Part shown: positions 24,517 to 31,591 of the stretch, one piece after another
Layout of the letters: each line of letters opens with the position of its first letter
Numbering within the stretch: the stretch's first letter is position 1
NCBI RefSeq assembly: GCF_902859875.1
Contig: NZ_CADIKF010000055.1
Location: 1 to 49,375, forward strand
Source: Paraburkholderia solisilvae
GTDB lineage: Bacteria; Pseudomonadota; Gammaproteobacteria; Burkholderiales; Burkholderiaceae
DNA: 49,375 nt
Reading direction: 5' to 3'
Position numbers and translations under genes: made by a program
The notes under the pieces: generated by a model
Database searches by the model: none
What the model saw: the letters and a program-made list of their open reading frames with translations, nothing else
Told to the model about the DNA's origin: nothing

Positions 24517-25170
24517 TTATTCGACGACGCGTTTCACCTTGGCTGGCGCGCCATAAGCCACCGCGCCATCCGGCAAATCACGCGTAACGATCGCACCCGC
24601 GCCGACCACGCAGTGGCTGCCGATCTTCACGCGCGGCAGAACCACAGCGCCGGTGCCGATCATGCTGCACGGCCCGACCTCGACTGCTCCGGCCAGCCGT
24701 GCGCCGGGCGCGATATGCACGCCGTCGCCGAGACGGCATTCGTGGTCCACACTCGCGGATGTATTGACGATGCAGCTCTTGCCGAGTTCGGCCTCGACAC
24801 ACACCGCTGCGTTCGCGAGAATCTGGCTGCCGTCGCCGATCTTCGCGTTGTGCGCAACGAACGCCGTACGGTGAAGCGCCACAGCGGGAATCAATCCGGC
24901 CTGCTCCAGCATACGATGCAGCTCGAGCCGCGCCTTGCCGCGGTCGCCGCCAATTGCCACCAGAAAGTGCAGCGGCGCGCCGCTTTGTCTCGCCGCTCGC
25001 CATCCGGTGAAGCCTTCCCATTTACGCAGCAACGGCACATCGACGAACGGCGGCGGCACATCGGGGCTATTGTCGAAGACGGCTTGCAGATCGAAATCGT
25101 CGCGCGTCAGTTCGCGCAGCACCTTGGCCTGTCCGGTGGCGCCCCAGAAGATGATGTGCTGTCTCGACAT
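24517..25170 (-). CDS. PglD/NeuD-family sugar acyltransferase (left-handed beta-helix)
   Basis: 217-residue acetyltransferase. An N-terminal Rossmann-like part (HIIFWGATGQAKVLREL) binds the sugar nucleotide. The C-terminal hexapeptide repeats (AKIGDGSQILANAAVCVEAELGKS onward) form the acetyl-CoA-binding beta-helix, with the catalytic histidine likely in ASVDHECRLGDG. It ends VAYGAPAKVKRVVE, the usual cap. NeuD and PglD members acetylate amino or hydroxy sugars used in glycans. It is convergent with the DegT aminotransferase, so the pair could make an N-acetylated amino sugar. The sugar is unknown. Confidence 0.85.
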   Translation of the reverse strand: MSRQHIIFWGATGQAKVLRELTRDDFDLQAVFDNSPDVPPPFVDVPLLRKWEGFTGWRAARQSGAPLHFLVAIGGDRGKARLELHRMLEQAGLIPAVALHRTAFVAHNAKIGDGSQILANAAVCVEAELGKSCIVNTSASVDHECRLGDGVHIAPGARLAGAVEVGPCSMIGTGAVVLPRVKIGSHCVVGAGAIVTRDLPDGAVAYGAPAKVKRVVE

Positions 25171-25406
25171 GGTCGAAGGCTCCGCGCGCGAGTGTCGTGA
25201 GAGTGGAAAGCGCTCATGGTAACCGGCTTTTACGCCCGCGCCGCCGTGACATCGCCGCCTCGATCGGCGTAAGCTAGCCGGGCGCTTCGCGCTTCACTAG
25301 CATTCTGTCTTTCGGCTTCTCTCGCGGCTTTAATGCGGTTTTAATCGCCGCTTCTCGCGCGGCTCCAACAAGCCGACTCATTGGACCTACTGGAGGTATT
25401 GTGGCA

Positions 25407-27170
25407 ATGTCCCAGTCGAACCCGTCCGCAACCGATCAGGCAATCAATCAGGCAACACATCAGGCAACACATCAGGCAACCAGCGCGACAAGCGACGCGA
25501 CAACCGGCGCACGGCTCATCGTCGATGCGTTGCTGACGCATGGTGTCGAACGCGTATTCTGCGTACCCGGTGAAAGTTTTCTGGCCGTGCTCGATTCGCT
25601 TCACGACGAGACCGAACGCATTCAGACCATCGTCTGCCGACACGAAGCCGCAGCCGCGAATATGGCGGAAGCGGTCGGCAAGCTGACCGGGCGGCCCGGC
25701 GTTGCAATCGTCACGCGCGGACCGGGCGCGACGCACGCGTCGATCGGCGTGCACACCGCGTTTCAGGATTCGACGCCGATGATTTTGCTGATCGGCCAAT
25801 GCGCGCGCGAACATCTCGACCGTGAGGCTTTCCAGGAAATCGACTACCGGCGCATGTTCGGGCAGATGGCGAAGTGGGTCGCGCAGATCGACGACGCGCG
25901 CCGCATTCCCGAATACATGAGCCATGCCTTTCATACGGCGACCTCGGGGCGGCCGGGGCCGGTGGTGCTGGCGTTGCCGGAAGATGTGCTGAGCGATGCA
26001 TGCGCGATGGCGCCGGGCGCGCCGGCGTATCAGCGCGTGGCGGCGGCGCCGTCGCCGGCGCAGATCGAGCGCTTGAAGTCGCTGCTGGACGGCGCGCAGC
26101 GGCCGATGGTGATCGCGGGCGGCAGCGGCTGGACGCCCGAAGCGTGCGCGGATTTGCGACGCTTCATCGAGACCTGGCAGCTGCCCATTGCCCTCGCGTT
26201 CCGCTTTCAGGATACCTTCGACAACGAGCATCCGAACTACGCGGGCGATGTCGGCCTCGGCATCAACCCGGCTCTCGCGCAACGCATTCGCGACGCCGAC
26301 GTGCTGATAGCACTCGGACCGCGACTGGGCGAAGCGACGACGAACGGCTACACGTTGCTCGACATTCCGAACACGAAGCAAACGCTGGTGCATATCCATC
26401 AAGGCGCGGAAGAGCTGGGCCGCGTGTATGCGGCGGACCTGCCGATCGTGTCGGGCATGCCGGAGATCGCATCCGCGCTTGCCGTGCTGCGTCCGGCTGC
26501 AGAGCCCGCGTGGCGCGGCGCCGCGCAAGACGCGCACGTCGCGTATCTGGAATGGCGCAAGCCGCGGCCGATTCCGGGCGACGTGCAGCTCGGCGAGATC
26601 GTTCAACAGTTGCGTGCACGCCTGCCGGACGACGCGATCATCACGAATGGCGCCGGCAATTACGCAACGTGGTTGCATCGTCATTTCGCGTACCGGCATT
26701 TTCACTCGCAGCTCGCGCCGACCAGCGGCGCAATGGGTTATGGCGTGCCGGCGGCGATTGCCGCGAAATCGATGTATCCGCAACGAATGGTCGTCGCGTT
26801 TGCGGGCGACGGCTGCTTCATGATGTCGAGCCACGAACTCGCAACTGCGATGCAGTACGACCTGCCGGTGATTTTCATCGTCGTGAACAACGGCCATTAC
26901 GGCACGATACGGATGCATCAGGAGCGGCACTATCCGAACCGCGTGCATGGCACGGGTTTGACGAATCCGGATTTCGCGGTGTTCGCGCAATCATTCGGTG
27001 CGCACGGCGAGACCGTCACGCGGACCGAAGCATTCATGCCGGCGTTCGAGCGCGCCGTGGCGGCGCAGCGGCCCGCGTTGATCGAAATCCGGATGCCGAA
27101 GGAAGCGAGCACGCCGGGCGCGACACTGGAGCGGATCCGGGAGCAGGGGAAGAAGTTGCGCGGGGCGTGA
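25407..27170 (+). CDS. thiamine-diphosphate-dependent enzyme, acetolactate-synthase-like
   Basis: 587-residue ThDP enzyme with the three domains of the acetolactate synthase superfamily. The catalytic glutamate is in CRHEAAAANMAEAVG of the N-terminal pyrimidine-binding domain. GDGCFMMSSHELATAM, followed by VNNGHYGTI, is the ThDP/Mg site of the C-terminal domain. GAMGYGVPAAIAAKSMYP is also typical. It lacks the N-terminal context of ilvI and no ilvH follows, so valine synthesis is unlikely. An odd hydrophilic N-tail rich in QATHQAT precedes the fold. GGAGGT supports the ATG; a GTG six bases earlier is the alternative. Homologues include benzaldehyde lyases, oxalyl-CoA decarboxylases and YerE, which adds a branch to CDP-sugars; the substrate here is not known. 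Confidence 0.8.
   Translation: MSQSNPSATDQAINQATHQATHQATSATSDATTGARLIVDALLTHGVERVFCVPGESFLAVLDSLHDETERIQTIVCRHEAAAANMAEAVGKLTGRPGVAIVTRGPGATHASIGVHTAFQDSTPMILLIGQCAREHLDREAFQEIDYRRMFGQMAKWVAQIDDARRIPEYMSHAFHTATSGRPGPVVLALPEDVLSDACAMAPGAPAYQRVAAAPSPAQIERLKSLLDGAQRPMVIAGGSGWTPEACADLRRFIETWQLPIALAFRFQDTFDNEHPNYAGDVGLGINPALAQRIRDADVLIALGPRLGEATTNGYTLLDIPNTKQTLVHIHQGAEELGRVYAADLPIVSGMPEIASALAVLRPAAEPAWRGAAQDAHVAYLEWRKPRPIPGDVQLGEIVQQLRARLPDDAIITNGAGNYATWLHRHFAYRHFHSQLAPTSGAMGYGVPAAIAAKSMYPQRMVVAFAGDGCFMMSSHELATAMQYDLPVIFIVVNNGHYGTIRMHQERHYPNRVHGTGLTNPDFAVFAQSFGAHGETVTRTEAFMPAFERAVAAQRPALIEIRMPKEASTPGATLERIREQGKKLRGA
25437..25480 (+). repeat. 12-bp in-frame tandem repeat in the N-tail of the ThDP enzyme gene
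   Basis: Near-perfect repeats of CAGGCAACACAT, with one diverged unit before them, encode successive QATH units. Length change would stay in frame and lengthen or shorten the N-terminal tail only. Confidence 0.8.
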
Positions 27171-27338
27171 AGGGCGTGCGTGAAGGGAGTGAAGGCCTCG
27201 TTTCCTGATAATCGGATTGTTTGGCGCAGCCCTTTTTTGAGAGGTGATGGCCTTCATCCCAAAATGACATCTAGATAGCTTTCCTCATAAAATAGGCGGC
27301 GCTCGTCCCCATGCCCTGCCGGCGCTGTATGTTTCCGA

Positions 27339-27358
27339 TACACAGTGGTACACAGTGG
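27339..27358 (+). repeat. 10-bp direct repeat upstream of the SymE-like gene
   Basis: TACACAGTGG occurs twice head to tail, with a partial third copy (TCACAG). It lies about 90 bases before the SymE-like start and could be a protein-binding site. Confidence 0.6.
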
Positions 27359-27383
27359 TCACAGCGACCGTGCTGAACGAGGC

Positions 27384-27416
27384 GCGGGCCGCGGGTGTAA
27401 TAGCCCCGCGGCCCGC
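27384..27416 (+). promoter_or_regulatory. strong leader hairpin before the SymE-like gene
   Basis: Perfect 12-base arms, GCGGGCCGCGGG and its complement, around a 9-base loop, ending 19 bases before the ribosome site. No T-tract follows, so it looks like a leader structure rather than a terminator; control of translation is possible. Confidence 0.55.
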
Positions 27417-27446
27417 TAACCACAATCAACTAAAAGGGAGTTGACC

Positions 27447-27899
27447 ATGGCCGCCGCCAATAATAAAAAACGCTTGTCCAAATCGGAACGCTTCAAGACG
27501 CTCAAGACGGTATTGAGTGACGCCCCGGAAGGCCACTCCACATTCCACCCGGCGCATCCCCAGCCGGCCCAGCCATACATGCCGTGGGACTCGGTCGACC
27601 GCTGGCTGGGCGATGCGGGCTTTTTCAAAGCCGGGCAGCCGGTCACCATTTCGCTGGACTGCGCGCGTCGCTGTCTGGTTATCACGGCGCCGCGCGAAGA
27701 GGAAAGCCAGGCGGCGCGAGAGGCGAAGCGCGTCGAGTACGAACGGCAGCGGAAGGTCGAACACACCGCAATGAGCAAAGCATGGAAGAAGAGCGCGGCT
27801 GACTGGAAACGGGAGCGCGTCAGCAGGAAAGCGGAAGCGGAGGGTTTGCTGAAGAGCTTGATGGGTGAGCGCGCCCAGCAGGCTGACGCACGGGTGTAG
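27447..27899 (+). CDS. SymE-like protein (possible type I toxin family)
   Basis: 150-residue basic protein. Its centre, DRWLGDAGFFKAGQPVTISL followed by RRCLVIT, matches the core of the SymE toxin domain (WL-x-AGF-x-G-x-V then a CLVIT strand), an AbrB-like fold. Unlike E. coli SymE (113 residues) it has a long charged, probably helical C-terminus rich in Arg, Lys and Glu (residues about 90-150). The ATG follows AAAGGGAG at good spacing. In E. coli symE is SOS-induced and held down by the antisense RNA SymR. I cannot confirm an antisense promoter or a LexA site here. Toxicity is not predictable; the family match is moderate. Confidence 0.6.
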   Translation: MAAANNKKRLSKSERFKTLKTVLSDAPEGHSTFHPAHPQPAQPYMPWDSVDRWLGDAGFFKAGQPVTISLDCARRCLVITAPREEESQAAREAKRVEYERQRKVEHTAMSKAWKKSAADWKRERVSRKAEAEGLLKSLMGERAQQADARV

Positions 27900-28405
27900 C
27901 CGAAGGCACAGCCCTTTCCATCTTCGGCCATCCGGCGTGAAGAACCGGACACGCGGTCGTTCGTCACTCAACGCAAAGGCGGACGGCCCACATCATTCCG
28001 GCCACCCGCATCGTTTTTTCGAGAATGTCGCGATACAGCAGCGGCGCTGCGCCGCACCGCACACTATCCTCAGTTACAGGGACGAAAGTTTGCGCCGGTG
28101 CGGAAGGTACAGTAAGCATATTGCGGTGCGACGCGGACGTCGCGAATCACGCTCCCGAAACGCGACGCCTAACATGTACGCGACTTCGCGTGGAGTTAAA
28201 CTGCATCGCGTATTGCCGTCCCTGAAATCCAGCATGCCTGGCTATCGCAAACTAGGGCGAATTTCGGGCGTTATTCGGTGCTTCGGCGCGTAAAACTGTC
28301 ACGCATAATCGCGACATTCTGTCCAGGGTCCGGGCGCCGCGTGGGTGGACCGGACCGGCATGGCATCCGGCGGATCGCGGACGGAACAGAACGGAGGGTG
28401 TTTCG
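27900..28405. other. 506-base non-coding region before cysC
   Basis: No gene with believable codon use in either strand. A possible flagellar sigma-28 promoter lies inside it (28197-28222). GGAGGG at its end is the cysC ribosome site. The rest holds nothing I can name. Confidence 0.5.
28197..28222 (+). promoter_or_regulatory. weak sigma-28-like promoter candidate upstream of cysC
   Basis: TAAA, then 14 bases, then GCCGTCCC. The sigma-28 consensus is TAAA, 15 bases, GCCGATAA, so spacing is one short and the -10 only half matches. It would start transcription about 180 bases before cysC. If real, it would tie the sulfate-activation genes to the flagellar regulon. Confidence 0.3.
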
Positions 28406-29095
28406 ATGGCTCAGGAGTCGGACGACGACATCCCGCGCGTTGCCGTGTCGACGCGGCTGAATGACGTCCGCTGGCAGCAGCTGGAAGTGACCGGGGCCGC
28501 GCGCGCGGCGCTGCTCGGCACTCAGCCGTGCGTGTTGTGGTTCACCGGCCTGTCCGGAGCCGGCAAGTCCACCATCGCGAATCTCGTTGAAAAGCAGTTG
28601 CACGCGCTCGGCAAGCCGACGTATTTGCTCGATGGCGATAACGTCCGGCACGGCCTGAACCGCGACCTCGGTTTCACCGACGCCGATCGTGCCGAAAATG
28701 TCCGCCGTGTCGCCGAGGTCGCGAGGCTGATGGCCGATGCCGGCCTGATCGTGCTCGTGTCGCTGATCTCGCCGTTCCGCGCGGAACGGCGCATGGCGCG
28801 CGAACTGATGCAGCCCGGCCATTTCATCGAGATTTTCGTCGACACGCCGCTCGAAGTGGCGGAGGCGCGCGATCCGAAGGGCTTGTACAAGCGGGCGCGG
28901 CGCGGCGAACTGAAGCACTTCACCGCGATCGACTCGCCGTACGAGCCGCCCGAACACCCGGAGGTGCGCGTCGAAACCACCCAGTGCGATCCGGCTACCG
29001 CCGCGTTTCAGGTTCTGTCCGTTCTGCAGCAGAGCTGGCAGAACGAGGCCGCTCAAAACGGCATGATGCCGCGGGCGGCGCGCGCCGCGATGTAA
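28406..29095 (+). CDS. cysC: adenylylsulfate (APS) kinase
   Basis: Phosphorylates APS to PAPS, the sulfate donor for sulfotransferases. The 229-residue protein has Walker A GLSGAGKST (residues 48-56), then YLLDGDNVRHGLNRDLGF and AENVRRVAEVARLMADAG, both CysC signatures. The C-terminal lid region follows (RDPKGLYKRARRGELKHFTAIDSPYE). The N-terminus is about 30 residues longer than the minimal enzyme. No ATP sulfurylase (cysDN or sat) and no PAPS reductase are nearby. It is followed after 22-37 bases by a gene whose N-terminus is a sulfotransferase, so the natural reading is dedicated PAPS supply for sulfation rather than cysteine synthesis. Confidence 0.93.
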   Translation: MAQESDDDIPRVAVSTRLNDVRWQQLEVTGAARAALLGTQPCVLWFTGLSGAGKSTIANLVEKQLHALGKPTYLLDGDNVRHGLNRDLGFTDADRAENVRRVAEVARLMADAGLIVLVSLISPFRAERRMARELMQPGHFIEIFVDTPLEVAEARDPKGLYKRARRGELKHFTAIDSPYEPPEHPEVRVETTQCDPATAAFQVLSVLQQSWQNEAAQNGMMPRAARAAM

Positions 29096-29132
29096 CAGCA
29101 AAACGGGCGATAGTCCCATGTCAGGAAGACGA

Positions 29133-31553
29133 ATGAACAACAGCATGAACGCCGCGCGGCCGGCGTCGGGGAAACTCGTCGTGGTGCTGGGCATGCACCG
29201 TAGCGGCACGAGCGCGATGACGCGCGCGATGAAGGCGCTCGGCGCCGAACCCGGCGACCATCCGTTGCCGCCGGCGGCCGCTCTCAACGATAAAGGCCTG
29301 TTCGAAGACGCCGATGTTGCGCAGATCAATCAGGAACTGCTGTCGGCGGGTGGTGCGCATTGGCACACGGTCGGCGAGATCGAACTCGCCGGTCTTGCGC
29401 CGGCGCTGCTCGATGCGTTGCGCGCGCGCGGGGTCAATGTGCTGCGTGCGAAGTGCGCCGGCCGCACGTTCGCCTTGAGGGATCCGCGGCTCACGCGCTT
29501 GCTGCCGTTCTGGCAGCTGGTGTTCAAAGAGGTTGGCGTGCCGGTCGTCTACGCTGTCGCGGTGCGCGATCCGATCAGCGTCGCGCGTGCGCTCGCGAAG
29601 CGCGACCACATGACCGAGGAACAGGCTTATCCGTTGTGGCTTGCGTATATGGTCGCCGCGCTGCGCGATACGCACGGCTCGGTGCGCGCATTCTTCGATT
29701 ACGCCAGCATGGTGCTCGATCCGGCCGGCGAACTGGCGAAGCTCGCGAACCGGTTGCAGTTGCCGGTCGATGCGGCGTGCGCCGGCGACTTCGCGCATGC
29801 GTTCCTCGAACAGGAATTGCCGCATCCGCGTTTTTCGACCGCTGACCTGACGGGCGTGCGTGCCGCGCCGAGCGCGGTGAAGGCGCTGTTCGCGGCGTTG
29901 GAAACGGTTTGCCGCGCGGGCGAGGAAGACGCGGCGCTGCAAAGCGCGCTGGAACGCGGGCAGCAATTCCTGGCGGATGTCGAGCCGTTGCTGCGCGTGC
30001 ATCACGATACGACGCTGCTGCGGGCGACGCTCGAGGCGTCGAAACTGGTGATGGCGGACCGTGATAAACGCATTGCCGAATTGCAGCAGCAGCTTGCTAA
30101 TGGGCCGGTATCTGCGCAGGCGGGGGTGGGGTCACCGGCTGTTGCGGGCGCGGCGAAGGATGCCGCGGCGAACGGCGCCGCCGCACCGCAATCGCTTGTC
30201 GGATCGCCGATCGTTGCGGCGGCGATGGCTGCAGCGGCAGCGAAGGACACTGCAGCAAATGGTGCCGCCGCACCGCAATCGCTTGTCGGTTCGCCAATCG
30301 TTGCTGCGGCGATGGCCGCAGCGGCAGCGAAGGACACTGCGGCAAACGGCGCCGCCGCACCGCAATCGCTCGTTGGCTCGCCAATCGTCGCGGCTGCGAT
30401 GGCCGCGGCGGCAGCGAAAGACACCGCGGCAAACGGCGCCGCGGTTCCGCAATCGCCGGTTGGTTCTCCAATCGTCGCGGCGGCGATGGCCGCAGCGGCG
30501 GCAAAGAAGGCGGCAGCAGAGAATGCGGCAACCCGCGCCGCTTCCCCGCAATCACCGGTCGGTTCACCGATCGTTGCGGCCGCAATCGCCAAAGCCGCCG
30601 CCCCCTACGCTCCCCACGCCCCCGCTGCGCAACCGACCGCGCGTCCCCGTTTTGCATCGCGCGGCGCCACCCTCTACTCGTTCGTCGTCGACACGCAGCC
30701 GCGCTTTGCGTATGAGGGCTATCACCTCGCGCGCTCGCTGATCGAGCACGGTTGCGAGCAGGCATCGGACATCAATGTGCAGTTCACGCCGGAAGTCGAC
30801 GCATCGACACGCGCGCTGTTTCGCGAGCTCGGCTGCACGCTGCACGATATCGAGCGCTTCGGCGACGGCCGCCATTGCAACAAGATCGCGCAGCTCGCGA
30901 ACCTGCACCCGTTCGATTTCGACCATGTCGTGCTGCTCGACACCGATATGATCGCGCTCGCGGACCCGCGCCCGAACCTCGACGAACATGCGCTGGTCGG
31001 CAAAGTGACCGATCTCGCGCATCCGCCATTGCCGGTGCTCGAGGAGATCGCGCGCGCCGCCGGCATGCGCGACCTGCCGCCGATGGGCACCGTCGATGCC
31101 GCGCTCGAGCCGACCTTTGCCGGCTATTGCAACGGCGGTTTTTACGGCATTCCGAAAGGGCTCGCGCAGATAGTCGACCAGTCATGGCGGCACTGGGCGC
31201 AGTGGCTGCTCGCGCACAACGAGCCGCTGATGCGCAACGGCATGTCACAGCACGTCGATCAGATATCGATGTGGCTTGCGATCGTGATGGACCGCATTCC
31301 GTATAGCGCCGCGCCGTCGAACGTGAATTACACCGTGCATCTGAACAGCGAGCATCGGTATTTCGACCGCGGCGTGGGCATCGAGATGATCCGCTATCAC
31401 GAGTCGAGCCTCGACGCGCTCGGCAAATTGCAAGTGAACGCGCGTCACAATGAACTCGAGCGCCGCGCGATCGAAGCAGCGAACCGGCTGATCGGCGCGG
31501 GCGTCGAAAATCCTGTCTTCCAGTCTCTGCGCGACTCCGCCGCGCAAGCGTGA
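29133..31553 (+). CDS. sulfotransferase-glycosyltransferase fusion with repeat linker
   Basis: About 806 residues with two catalytic-looking domains. Residues about 1-270 resemble sulfotransferases: VVVLGMHRSGTSAMTRAM is the PAPS 5'-phosphosulfate loop, and VYAVAVRDPISVARAL fits the 3'-phosphate motif. A short helical stretch follows to about 335. Then come five Ala-rich repeats of 29-33 residues (PQSLVGSPIVAAAMAAAAAK type). Residues about 510-790 look like a GT8-type nucleotide-sugar transferase: HVVLLDTDMIALADPRP carries DxD, then YCNGGFYGIPKG and VDQISMWLAIV. The ATG chosen has AGGAAG upstream; an ATG five codons earlier is possible. It follows cysC and converges on the OGT gene. It probably sulfates and extends a surface or flagellar glycan. 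The domain calls are from motifs only. Confidence 0.75.
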   Translation: MNNSMNAARPASGKLVVVLGMHRSGTSAMTRAMKALGAEPGDHPLPPAAALNDKGLFEDADVAQINQELLSAGGAHWHTVGEIELAGLAPALLDALRARGVNVLRAKCAGRTFALRDPRLTRLLPFWQLVFKEVGVPVVYAVAVRDPISVARALAKRDHMTEEQAYPLWLAYMVAALRDTHGSVRAFFDYASMVLDPAGELAKLANRLQLPVDAACAGDFAHAFLEQELPHPRFSTADLTGVRAAPSAVKALFAALETVCRAGEEDAALQSALERGQQFLADVEPLLRVHHDTTLLRATLEASKLVMADRDKRIAELQQQLANGPVSAQAGVGSPAVAGAAKDAAANGAAAPQSLVGSPIVAAAMAAAAAKDTAANGAAAPQSLVGSPIVAAAMAAAAAKDTAANGAAAPQSLVGSPIVAAAMAAAAAKDTAANGAAVPQSPVGSPIVAAAMAAAAAKKAAAENAATRAASPQSPVGSPIVAAAIAKAAAPYAPHAPAAQPTARPRFASRGATLYSFVVDTQPRFAYEGYHLARSLIEHGCEQASDINVQFTPEVDASTRALFRELGCTLHDIERFGDGRHCNKIAQLANLHPFDFDHVVLLDTDMIALADPRPNLDEHALVGKVTDLAHPPLPVLEEIARAAGMRDLPPMGTVDAALEPTFAGYCNGGFYGIPKGLAQIVDQSWRHWAQWLLAHNEPLMRNGMSQHVDQISMWLAIVMDRIPYSAAPSNVNYTVHLNSEHRYFDRGVGIEMIRYHESSLDALGKLQVNARHNELERRAIEAANRLIGAGVENPVFQSLRDSAAQA
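30156..30602 (+). repeat. 87-bp tandem repeat inside the sulfotransferase-GT gene
   Basis: Four near-identical 87-base units start at 30156, 30243, 30330 and 30417. A diverged, slightly longer unit begins at 30504. Each encodes 29 residues. Since 87 is a multiple of three, gain or loss of units keeps the frame and only alters the linker between domains. Confidence 0.95.
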
Positions 31554-31591
31554 CAGCGTGATCGAAGGCAAGCCGCCTGACGTGCGCCCGC

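Noticed and set aside
25407..27170. ThDP enzyme named ilvB/ilvI
   Set aside because: No regulatory subunit (ilvH/ilvN) or ilvC follows, and it has a non-standard N-terminal tail.
28406..29095. cysC as part of ordinary cysteine synthesis
   Set aside because: No cysD, cysN, cysH, cysI or cysJ nearby, and a sulfotransferase domain follows immediately; the assignment to sulfation remains an inference.
30156..30602. Repeat array considered as CRISPR or intergenic minisatellite
   Set aside because: Units are contiguous, without spacers, and lie in frame inside a gene.
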